DNA of 64,000 nucleotides from Psychromonas sp. SA13A. GTDB lineage: Bacteria > Pseudomonadota > Gammaproteobacteria > Enterobacterales > Psychromonadaceae. Location: the NCBI RefSeq assembly GCF_011378715.1, contig NZ_WTKU01000007.1, positions 1 through 64,000 on the forward strand, in the 5' to 3' direction. The notes beneath the pieces are model-generated. The model saw nothing but the letters and a program-made list of their open reading frames with translations, did no database searches and was not told the origin of the DNA. Shown here one piece after another: positions 56,862 to 64,000 of this stretch; the stretch's first letter is position 1; the number at the start of each line of letters is the position of its first letter. The position numbers and the translations under genes were made by a program.

Positions 56862-58121
56862 TCACTTCACTTCCATTGCTGAAAATCGATTACGAATAAT
56901 AGGACGTATCCATTCTGACAATACTGTGTTTGGCATTAAATCAATCAACTCATTAATGAAACCAAAATTTAACATGACACTTGCTTTAGCACGATCAATA
57001 CCGCGAGTTTGTAAGTAATACAAAGCTTGCTTATCAACCTGAGCAGACGTTGCACCATGTGCACAACGGACATCATCCGCATAAATTTCTAATTCAGGTT
57101 TTGTGTTAATTTCAGCCGTATTAGTCATCAACAAATTACGATTATTCAATTCAGCTAATGTTTTTTGTGCATCACGGTGTATGTGAATTCGCCCATTAAA
57201 TACCGCTTTAGAACGACCAGCAACAATACAACGAACATTCTCTTCTGTTGTACCATTTGGCATCGCATGCTCAACGGTTGCGTGAAGATCAAATAATTCA
57301 TTGCCATCGAGTAGATAAATAGCATTCAATTTTGCATCAACGAACTCACCGGAATGAATAATGTCAGTATCTAAACGAGATAAATCACTACCAAAAGCAA
57401 CAATTGTACTGTGCATAGAAGAATGATCTAACAAATTGAAATGACAACCACCAACCGCGACATTACTGCCCGTTTGAAGCGCGAAACGATAATGCTCTAA
57501 ATGCGCTTTTGCAGAGACTTGATATTCAACAAATGCAGTACATAGGCTATCACCTTCAGCTTGTACGTCTTCAATAACAGCTAAGTGAGATTCTTTACCC
57601 AATGTCACTTGTACCCGTGTATGAGATTCAGCACCTAAACTCAATAGCGAACTAATGCGTAGTGGCTGCTTAATATTAAATCCATCTTCAACGTTCACAA
57701 TCACTACATCTTGCGCTAATGCATCATTTACTAAACCAAATAAGTGACGTTTAGGTTTGATGTCTGAAAAGTTAGCTAAAGCTTGCGATTGCTGCTCTTT
57801 ATTTAAATCAGATCCTAGAGAAATTGATAGACCTTTTGGTAAAACATCAGGTAATTGTTGTTTATCTAACTTACCATTTACGAATACTAATTCTATCGCT
57901 GATAAATTTGTAATATGCTCAGGTAATAAATTTGTTTTAGTTTCAATTTCATGTGCTTTTGAGTTTTGAACTGCTCTTAGCGACGTGTAACGCCATGCTT
58001 CTGTTTTACGTGTTGGCCATGGTGTTGTTGATAATAAGTCAATGGCCTGAGTCCGTTTAGGAGCCAGCCAATCATCTATTTGGTGCCCTCTACTGATGGC
58101 ACTTTCTAACCATTCGCTCAT
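56862..58121 (-). CDS. sufD: Fe-S assembly scaffold subunit SufD
   Basis: Partner of SufB in the SufBC2D scaffold, 419 residues. The N-terminal helical part holds TPWPTRKTEAWRYTSLRAVQ, typical of SufD. The right-handed beta-helix core includes GGCHFNLLDHSSMHSTIVAF, FNGRIHIHRDAQKTLAELNN and IYADDVRCAHGATSAQVD, then the helical end ALYYLQTRGIDRAKASVMLN. Three bases separate it from sufC. Confidence 0.96.
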   Translation of the reverse strand: MSEWLESAISRGHQIDDWLAPKRTQAIDLLSTTPWPTRKTEAWRYTSLRAVQNSKAHEIETKTNLLPEHITNLSAIELVFVNGKLDKQQLPDVLPKGLSISLGSDLNKEQQSQALANFSDIKPKRHLFGLVNDALAQDVVIVNVEDGFNIKQPLRISSLLSLGAESHTRVQVTLGKESHLAVIEDVQAEGDSLCTAFVEYQVSAKAHLEHYRFALQTGSNVAVGGCHFNLLDHSSMHSTIVAFGSDLSRLDTDIIHSGEFVDAKLNAIYLLDGNELFDLHATVEHAMPNGTTEENVRCIVAGRSKAVFNGRIHIHRDAQKTLAELNNRNLLMTNTAEINTKPELEIYADDVRCAHGATSAQVDKQALYYLQTRGIDRAKASVMLNFGFINELIDLMPNTVLSEWIRPIIRNRFSAMEVK

Positions 58122-58124
58122 GAG

Positions 58125-58910
58125 TTACCCCTCAATCTTAGCTTCAACATTACCATTCTCTAACCAAGCATAACCTTGAGATTCTAACTCTAGAGCAAGG
58201 GAAGCATCACCACTTTTTACTATTTTTCCATCGGCTAGAACATGTACAAAATCAGGCTTAATATAATCAAGTAAACGTTGGTAATGGGTAACAATGATAA
58301 AACTACGATCTTCTGAACGCTGGCTATTTACACCTTTAGCTACTAATTGCAAAGCATCAATATCTAATCCTGAATCGGTCTCATCAAGAATACATAGTTT
58401 TGGTTTCAGCAATAACATCTGCATTAATTCATTACGTTTCTTTTCACCACCAGAAAAACCTTCGTTTACACCACGCTTTAAAAAGGCCAATGGTAAATCA
58501 ACTTGCTTACAAGCCGCTTTTGCTTGCTTCAATAACTCAGAAGAGCTTATTGCTTCTTCTCCGTTTGCTGCACGTACTGCATCAACAGATGCTTTTAAAA
58601 ATTCTAAATTACTAACACCTGGGATTTCTACAGGGTATTGGAAAGCTAAAAATAGGCCTGCATTGGCACGTTCTTCTATTTCCATTTCAAGTAAATTTTG
58701 ACCGTTGAATGTTACACTGCCACTTTCAACTTCATAACCGTCACGACCCGATAGGACATAACCCATCGTACTTTTTCCAGCGCCGTTCGGGCCCATAATT
58801 GCGTGAACTTCACCTGGCTTAATATCTAAATTAAAACCTTTAATGATTTGTTTTTCTTCTATACCCGCATATAAATCTTTTATTGTTAATAAACTTTTAG
58901 TGTTCGACAT
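58125..58910 (-). CDS. sufC: Fe-S assembly ATPase SufC
   Basis: ABC-type ATPase that drives the SufBCD scaffold; soluble, not a transporter. The 261-residue protein has Walker A GPNGAGKST, the Q-loop in LFLAFQYPVEIPGVS, signature FSGGEKKRNE, Walker B LCILDETDSGLD and the H-loop in FIIVTHYQRLLDYIKPD. All are SufC-specific forms. It lies twelve bases after sufB. Confidence 0.97.
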   Translation of the reverse strand: MSNTKSLLTIKDLYAGIEEKQIIKGFNLDIKPGEVHAIMGPNGAGKSTMGYVLSGRDGYEVESGSVTFNGQNLLEMEIEERANAGLFLAFQYPVEIPGVSNLEFLKASVDAVRAANGEEAISSSELLKQAKAACKQVDLPLAFLKRGVNEGFSGGEKKRNELMQMLLLKPKLCILDETDSGLDIDALQLVAKGVNSQRSEDRSFIIVTHYQRLLDYIKPDFVHVLADGKIVKSGDASLALELESQGYAWLENGNVEAKIEG

Positions 58911-58922
58911 TTTAATAATTCC

Positions 58923-60365
58923 TTAACCTACAGAGCCTTCAAGGCTAATTTCTAATAATTTACTTGCTTCAACGGCAAATTCCATTGGCAGCTCTTTAAA
59001 TACTTCTTTACAGAAACCGTTCACAATCATAGAAACCGCTTTTTCAGGATCAAGTCCGCGTTGACGACATAAGAACAGTTGTTCGTCACTTACTTTTGAT
59101 GTGGTTGCTTCATGTTCAACAATGGCAGAAGGGTTGCGACTTTCTATATAAGGGAAAGTATGTGCACCACATTTGTCACCAATTAATAATGAATCACATT
59201 CAGTGAAGTTACGCGCACCATCAGCACTCGCCATCATTTTAACGAGGCCTCGATAACTATTGTTACTGCGACCAGCAGAAATACCTTTGGTAATGATCGT
59301 AGACTTGGTATTTTTGCCTATGTGAATCATTTTAGTACCGGTATCGGCTTGTTGGCGGCCACGAGTAAGTGCAACAGAGTAAAACTCTCCAACACTGTTA
59401 TCACCTTTTAAAATACAACTCGGATATTTCCAAGTAACAGCTGAACCAGTTTCAACTTGTGTCCAAGATATTTTTGCACTGGTATGGCATATACCACGTT
59501 TAGTTACGAAGTTGTAAATACCACCTTTGCCATTTTCATCACCCGGATACCAATTTTGTACTGTTGAGTATTTAATCTCAGCGTTATCCATTGCAATTAA
59601 TTCAACAACGGCTGCATGTAATTGGTTTTCATCACGTTGTGGTGCAGTACAACCTTCAAGGTAACTAACATGGCTGCCTTCATCAGCAATAATGAGAGTA
59701 CGTTCAAACTGACCTGTGTTCTGTTCATTGATACGGAAGTAAGTTGATAATTCCATTGGGCAGCGTACACCTTTAGGAATATACACAAAAGAACCATCAG
59801 TAAAAACAGCACAGTTTAATGCTGAGTAGTAGTTATCTTTACGACCAACAACACTACCAAGATATTTTTTCACAAGTTCTGGGTATTCAACAATCGCCTC
59901 TGATATAGGACAGAAAATAACGCCTGCTTCATATAACTTTTCACGAAAAGTAGTCACAACAGAAACAGAGTCGAATACAGCATCAACCGCAATACCCGCT
60001 AACATTTGTTGCTCTATAAGCGGGATACCTAGTTTTTCATAAGTACGTATTAATTCAGGATCAACCTCATCTAAAGATTTAGGTTTGTCCTTCATACTTT
60101 TAGGCGCGGAATAGTAGGCAATCGCTTGGAAATCAATTTTAGGGTAATCAACCAGTGCCCAATCTGGTTCTTCCATTTTTAACCATTCTCTAAATGCACC
60201 TAAACGCCATTCCAGCATCCATTCTGGTTCATTTTTCATTTTAGAAATACGCTCGATAACACTTTCATCCAAACCCGGTTCAAACGTTTCTGATTCAATA
60301 TCAGAAATAAAACCAGCTTCGTATTCTCTTCCTAGTGCTTCATTAATTTCTACTTGCACTGTCAT
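58923..60365 (-). CDS. sufB: Fe-S assembly scaffold subunit SufB
   Basis: Main scaffold subunit on which the cluster forms, 480 residues. Conserved pieces are [56 protein letters not shown], the segment [20 protein letters not shown], and in the C-terminal half [20 protein letters not shown], which includes the cluster-related cysteine. It opens the structural part of the operon, 71 bases after iscR. GAG lies eight bases before the ATG. Confidence 0.97.
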   Translation of the reverse strand: MTVQVEINEALGREYEAGFISDIESETFEPGLDESVIERISKMKNEPEWMLEWRLGAFREWLKMEEPDWALVDYPKIDFQAIAYYSAPKSMKDKPKSLDEVDPELIRTYEKLGIPLIEQQMLAGIAVDAVFDSVSVVTTFREKLYEAGVIFCPISEAIVEYPELVKKYLGSVVGRKDNYYSALNCAVFTDGSFVYIPKGVRCPMELSTYFRINEQNTGQFERTLIIADEGSHVSYLEGCTAPQRDENQLHAAVVELIAMDNAEIKYSTVQNWYPGDENGKGGIYNFVTKRGICHTSAKISWTQVETGSAVTWKYPSCILKGDNSVGEFYSVALTRGRQQADTGTKMIHIGKNTKSTIITKGISAGRSNNSYRGLVKMMASADGARNFTECDSLLIGDKCGAHTFPYIESRNPSAIVEHEATTSKVSDEQLFLCRQRGLDPEKAVSMIVNGFCKEVFKELPMEFAVEASKLLEISLEGSVG

Positions 60366-60436
60366 ATAAAACTCACTTTTAAATAGGGGGGAACGACACT
60401 AGTAGTCGTGTATATTGTATTTAATATGTGTATCAA

Positions 60437-60886
60437 TTAAAACTTCAATATTTTTAATAACTTTTCGTCTATATCTTGTTGCACGTTATTTTGGTCCATT
60501 AAATCACCTAAACTGATTTGACTCAAAAATTCATGGATCTGATCGCTTAAGTCACACCATAAATAATGGGTTAGGCAAGTAATACCATTTTGACAGTTTG
60601 CTGTTTTTTTACATCCAGTTGCATCAATTACTTCATTAACAGCATCCATTATTTGCGCAACAAAAATCTCTTCACTTGCTCGGCCTAATTGATAACCACC
60701 ACCAGGCCCTCTTACACTTTTCACTAAAGACTTCCTGCGAAGTTTAGAGAATAACTGCTCAAGATAAGATAAAGAGATACCTTGTCGACTCGAAATTTCG
60801 GCTAAAGACATTGGCCCTTGTTTAGGGTTTAATGCAAGATCAAGCATTGCAGTTACTGCATAACGGCCTTTTGTTGTTAAACGCAT
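60437..60886 (-). CDS. iscR: Fe-S-dependent regulator IscR (Rrf2 family)
   Basis: [2Fe-2S] regulator of 149 residues that represses iron-sulfur genes when clusters are plentiful. The start [18 protein letters not shown] and the winged helix [14 protein letters not shown] are classic. Cluster ligands fall exactly as in E. coli: Cys92, Cys98, Cys104 and His107 in [22 protein letters not shown] 60886 has GGAG five bases upstream; the 60922 start is rejected. It heads the suf operon, standing in for the isc operon leader, and its promoter carries an IscR site. Confidence 0.95.
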   Translation of the reverse strand: MRLTTKGRYAVTAMLDLALNPKQGPMSLAEISSRQGISLSYLEQLFSKLRRKSLVKSVRGPGGGYQLGRASEEIFVAQIMDAVNEVIDATGCKKTANCQNGITCLTHYLWCDLSDQIHEFLSQISLGDLMDQNNVQQDIDEKLLKILKF

Positions 60887-60930
60887 AAGAGCTCCGATAA
60901 AGTTATTCTTTAAGGAGGGCATGATATAGA

Positions 60931-60955
60931 AAGTTGACTAAATTAGTCAAGTATT
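60931..60955 (-). promoter_or_regulatory. Type 1 IscR-binding site over the iscR-suf promoter
   Basis: On the minus strand the 25-mer starts ATACTTGACTAATTT and ends AGTCAACTTT. It fits the published type 1 consensus (ATASYYGACTRWWWYAGTCRRSTAT) at 24 of 25 positions. A -35-like TTGACT (60946-60951) lies inside, and TATATC follows after 16 bases, so cluster-bound IscR should block this promoter. Confidence 0.85.
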
Positions 60956-61174
60956 TACTTGACTGTTTTCATGGGGTATTTGTTTTCATACAAAAGAGTA
61001 TTACAAATTGAATTTATGAATAATTAGTTTGCGTATCAAGTGTCACAAATGACAGAGGGAGTATTAAATTATGGTTACTAATGCACTTGATGAATAGACC
61101 TTGTAAATAATTATGAATATTTCATTTATTACAAGATTTAGGGAGGTAGTGCCCAACTAATATTAGCCACAATT

Positions 61175-61202
61175 TTGAAGTGTCTAGCTAATTCAACCAC
61201 AA
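61175..61202. repeat. Dispersed 28-base repeat, copy 2
   Basis: TTGAAGTGTCTAGCTAATTC and the following bases match 53081-53108 at 23 of 28 positions. Confidence 0.35.
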
Positions 61203-61399
61203 CACTTGCGCCTGTTGAAAGTAAAGTCTTTGACTGGCGTTGGCGTCTATAAAACGGTGAAAAGAATTTCGTACCTCATAAACATAGAACAATTGTGTTT
61301 TTCGCTAGCCGATCCCTGTTTGATCTTTTATAGTCGCTTAGTTAAATCAGAAAATCCTTTGTAATAAGCGCGTAAGCTTTAGAAAAAGAGAGAGAATAC

Positions 61400-62359
61400 A
61401 TGTTAAAACGAGCCCTAGTTGTTATTGCTACCTTAAGTCTTTCCATGGCCAATACTGCCATCGCTGAGACCCGTGTAACATATAAAAGTGCCAAATCAAC
61501 CACTTCATATTATCAAATGGCCGTTCAGGTTGCAGAGGGTGTGAAGTATGCCTCAGATAGTAATATGATCCTCACCGTTGAGGAGAGCCAAGGTTCTGTA
61601 CAAAACGTAAAAGAAGCGGGTAAAAATCGTGCAAACTATGTATTTACCACTCCTCCATCTCTTATCGTTAAAGCGCGAGGTGGTGTAAAGCCATTTAAAA
61701 AGGCTAAGCAAGCGTATCAAGATATCCGTGCTTTATATCCAATTCCATCGCTTGTAATGCACTGGGTTGTTCGAGAAGACTCTAAAATTGCAAACTTTCA
61801 AGAACTTGATGGTAAAGATTTTATTGTAGGTCGTGGTAACTTTTCGGCTCGTCAAACTATCGAACTTTTCAAAGTTCTTGGCCTTGAAGGTAAGGTTAAT
61901 GCGATTGATGTTGAAGTGAGTGGCGCTGTCTCTGCACTTAAGAATCGACAGGTTCAAGGTTTTGCGACTTCTTCATCTTTCCCCGCACCAAATGTGCTTG
62001 AGGCCGCGTCTTCTACGCCAATCCAGCTCCTTAGTCTTTCTGAAGAAGATTACGGTAAAGTTAAAGGGACTCCAATTACAATTCCTGCAGGAACCTATCC
62101 TGGCGTTGATACTGATACCCAAACAATTTCTCTTCCTGTTGGCGCTTACACCATGAAGAGTCTTGATGAAGAGACTGCATATCAGCTGACCAAGGCTTTT
62201 TGGGATGCTAAAAAACGTATGGCTAAAGTTGCTCCATGGTGGGGATCTGTAACAGTTGATCTTTTAGGTGAGCTTGCAGGACCACTTCATCCAGGCGCAA
62301 TCCGTTATTATAAAGAAGAAGGTATCACTCTCCCTGCCCACTTGGTTGCAGTTCAGTAG
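61400..62359 (+). CDS. TAXI-family TRAP transporter solute receptor
   Basis: Periplasmic binding protein of 319 residues with a Sec signal peptide ending at about residue 22 (ANTAIA). The mature protein matches the TAXI group of TRAP receptors: YYQMAVQVAEGVK, a region ANYVFTTPPSLIVKARGGV, LYPIPSLVMHWVVRED, KDFIVGRGNFSARQT in place of the usual GxxGS, and the C-terminal GAYTMKSLDEETAYQLTKAF. The ligand is unknown; TAXI receptors often take glutamate or other organic acids. It precedes the fused permease gene. AGAGAGAG lies before the ATG. Confidence 0.9.
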   Translation: MLKRALVVIATLSLSMANTAIAETRVTYKSAKSTTSYYQMAVQVAEGVKYASDSNMILTVEESQGSVQNVKEAGKNRANYVFTTPPSLIVKARGGVKPFKKAKQAYQDIRALYPIPSLVMHWVVREDSKIANFQELDGKDFIVGRGNFSARQTIELFKVLGLEGKVNAIDVEVSGAVSALKNRQVQGFATSSSFPAPNVLEAASSTPIQLLSLSEEDYGKVKGTPITIPAGTYPGVDTDTQTISLPVGAYTMKSLDEETAYQLTKAFWDAKKRMAKVAPWWGSVTVDLLGELAGPLHPGAIRYYKEEGITLPAHLVAVQ

Positions 62360-62385
62360 TTTTCTTCAGAAATAAAGTTATTTGC

Positions 62386-62416
62386 AGGGGAAGGTTGAGA
62401 AGCTTTTCCCCTTTTT
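62386..62416 (+). terminator. Partial terminator between TRAP receptor and permease
   Basis: Stem AGGGGAA (62386-62392) and TTCCCCT (62406-62412) followed by TTTT, placed between receptor and permease. It probably reduces permease expression relative to the receptor. Confidence 0.65.
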
Positions 62417-62429
62417 AGGTTGTAGTACA

Positions 62430-64000
62430 ATGTCTATGAAACAAAAAATCTCCCGTTCGATCTTACTCACTTTAGCGGTAAGCTCCGTCTTCTTTCACCT
62501 CTGGCTTGTGTTTGCTGGTCTTCTGCCAAATCTTGTTACACGTCCTATCCACTTGGCGCTTGCTTTGCCGTGGGTCTTTTTGGTTGGACAAAAAAGTACA
62601 TTTCAGAATATAACAGGCTGGATACTTGCCTCTACAGGTATTGGCATCTGTATGTGGGTTGCTTTTAATCGTGTTGATTTAATGGATCAATATGGCTCAC
62701 TTGAAACAACCGGTCAGTATATTTGGAGTGTTGCTCTTGTTCTTATTGTTCTTGAAATGGCTCGTCGCCACGTAAAGCTATCGCTTCCGCTAGTCGCGCT
62801 CATTGCTCTTAGTTACGGTGTTTTCGGGCAATATTTACCCGGTGAATTTGGTCACCCTGGTATTCCTGCAGATGCCTTTTGGGGAACATTAGTACTTACC
62901 GAAGGTGGAGTTTGGGGACCACTTACTGGTATATCGCTTAATGTGATTGCTGTATTTATTATTCTTGGTGCGTTTGTCAGTGCTGGAGAAGGGGGTAATG
63001 CTTTTATGAGCCTTGCAACTCGTATTGCAGGTAAACATAGAGCAGGACCAGCAAAGGTTTCTGTTTTAGCTTCGGCATTTTTTGGTTCAATTTCGGGTTC
63101 AGCTTCAGCAAATGTTGCATCAACTGGCGCGTTTACTATGCCAACGATGAAACGACTTGGGTACCCCGCATCTTTTGCAGGAGCAGTTGAGGCCGTGGCA
63201 TCTACGGGTGGGCAAATTATGCCTCCTCTTATGGGCGCCGGCGCTTTCATGATGGTAGAGCTACTTCGTATTAATTATAGCGAGGTTATGGCCGCTGCGA
63301 TTTTGCCAGCACTGCTCTTTTTCTTTTGTGTTTGGGTAAGTGTTGATCACTTTGCAAAGCGTAATAATCTAAAAGGTCTTTCTGAAGAAGAGTTGCCACG
63401 TTGGGGTGAGGTAGGGCGCCTAGCTATATTCTTCATTTTGCCTTTTGGTGTGCTCTTACTCATGCTTTTTTGTACTGACTATACCGCTCAGTATGGCGCG
63501 GCTGTTGCGACTATAATGACTGCGATTATGCTTATCGCAGATCGAAAAGGTGTTTCGAAGCTTCCTGCGATTCTTGCTCGTTTAGAACAGGCATTTCTTG
63601 GTGCTGCTAAGCAGATGAGTACAGTAGCTGCTATTGTGATTTGTGCTGGTGTTATTATTGGTGTACTTAATATGACAGGCCTTGGAATAAAAGTTACTTC
63701 TGCTATTTTAGGGTTTTCTGGTGGTAACCTTTATATTGCTCTTTGTCTTACCGCTATTGCCTGTTTGATACTTGGAATGGAAGTACCTACAACAGCCGCC
63801 TATGCTATTTGTATATCTGTTGCAGGGCCTGCTCTTGAGCAACTTGGTCTTCCCGCTCTATATGCCCACCTTTTTGTTTTTTGGTATGCTTTACTTTCAA
63901 CAATAACTCCGCCAGTGTGTGGAACTGTGTTTATTGCAGCAGGTATGTGTGGTGCTCCGTGGCTCTCTGTTGCCAACAGAGCGATGCGTATTGGGGTTGG
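62430..64000 (+). CDS. TRAP transporter fused permease (DctQM type), partial
   Basis: Inner-membrane permease that joins the small 4-helix and large 12-helix TRAP subunits in one chain. The frame is open from ATG 62430 (alternative ATG 62436) to the window end, about 523 codons, with no stop. Many hydrophobic helices are present, and the large-subunit signature is clear: ASAFFGSISGSASANVASTG, then FTMPTMKRLGYPASFAGAVE, then ASTGGQIMPPLMGAGAF. A later LGMEVPTTAAYAICISVAGP repeats the pattern in the second half. It works with the TAXI receptor at 61400 as a Na+-driven importer. The C-terminus lies outside the window. Confidence 0.92.
   Translation, partial: MSMKQKISRSILLTLAVSSVFFHLWLVFAGLLPNLVTRPIHLALALPWVFLVGQKSTFQNITGWILASTGIGICMWVAFNRVDLMDQYGSLETTGQYIWSVALVLIVLEMARRHVKLSLPLVALIALSYGVFGQYLPGEFGHPGIPADAFWGTLVLTEGGVWGPLTGISLNVIAVFIILGAFVSAGEGGNAFMSLATRIAGKHRAGPAKVSVLASAFFGSISGSASANVASTGAFTMPTMKRLGYPASFAGAVEAVASTGGQIMPPLMGAGAFMMVELLRINYSEVMAAAILPALLFFFCVWVSVDHFAKRNNLKGLSEEELPRWGEVGRLAIFFILPFGVLLLMLFCTDYTAQYGAAVATIMTAIMLIADRKGVSKLPAILARLEQAFLGAAKQMSTVAAIVICAGVIIGVLNMTGLGIKVTSAILGFSGGNLYIALCLTAIACLILGMEVPTTAAYAICISVAGPALEQLGLPALYAHLFVFWYALLSTITPPVCGTVFIAAGMCGAPWLSVANRAMRIGV

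Larger units (their letters stand above)
60887..61399. other. Divergent iscR / TRAP receptor region
   Basis: About 510 bases with the iscR promoter, a copy of the dispersed repeat at 61175-61202 and presumably the TRAP receptor promoter. No gene found. Confidence 0.45.

Noticed and set aside
1-64000. CRISPR array, tRNA, rRNA or prophage
   Set aside because: No regularly spaced repeats, no cloverleaf-like or rRNA-like sequence and no phage structural genes were seen on reading; a tRNAscan/Infernal run would be decisive.

Overview
The window looks like chromosomal DNA of an AT-rich marine gammaproteobacterium, most likely a Psychromonas-like relative of the Alteromonadales/Vibrionales. That placement is inference from gene content: AraC-type XylR, IscR-controlled suf genes, LamB porin, TAXI-TRAP transporter. 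No rRNA or tRNA is present to anchor it.

Layout. 1-480 is the edge of an IS30-family insertion sequence. 1.0-10.5 kb is a mixed accessory stretch: a protein made only of two tandem PTS EIIB domains, an aldo/keto reductase plus Gfo/Idh/MocA dehydrogenase pair with a divergent LysR regulator, an FKBP-like protein, a small membrane protein, a GH43 beta-xylosidase, a hydroxyisobutyrate-dehydrogenase-like enzyme and a decayed DMT/EamA transporter. 10.7-15.5 kb (minus strand) carries an SMP-30 lactonase-like protein, a MATE exporter and a GH10 xylanase lipoprotein.

16.6-49.1 kb is a large xylan/xylose utilisation region. It holds two more GH43 enzymes, an L-fucose/L-arabinose-isomerase-like protein, aldose 1-epimerase, pyruvate kinase, XylR, xylulokinase-transaldolase-transketolase, a GPH-family symporter, an MsmK/UgpC-type ATPase, a second XylR-like regulator, a GH3 glycosidase, a complete CUT1-type ABC importer with its own ATPase, a LamB-type porin, a second GH10 lipoprotein with two CBM9-like modules, and xylose isomerase. 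Inferred flow: surface GH10 lipoproteins cut xylan; the porin passes xylo-oligosaccharides; the ABC importer and/or GPH symporter take them in; cytoplasmic GH43 and GH3 release xylose (and perhaps arabinose); GalM speeds anomer exchange; XylA and XylB make xylulose-5-phosphate; Tal and Tkt feed glycolysis, which ends at pyruvate kinase. No alpha-glucuronidase and no acetyl-xylan esterase was recognised. Recurrent CGTAATTG-type words and CRP-like half-sites upstream of these genes suggest XylR plus catabolite control.

49.2-54.1 kb holds a PHP-domain protein, a divergent LysR/EamA pair and a truncated HipB-HipA fusion. 54.2-60.9 kb (minus strand) is iscR-sufBCDSAT-sufE, with a near-consensus type 1 IscR site in the iscR promoter. 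61.4 kb to the end carries a TAXI-type TRAP solute receptor and the start of a fused TRAP permease that runs off the window. Many intrinsic terminators are visible as perfect or wobble-paired hairpins with T-runs. All percentages, scans and database comparisons remain undone; calls rest on reading motifs by eye.
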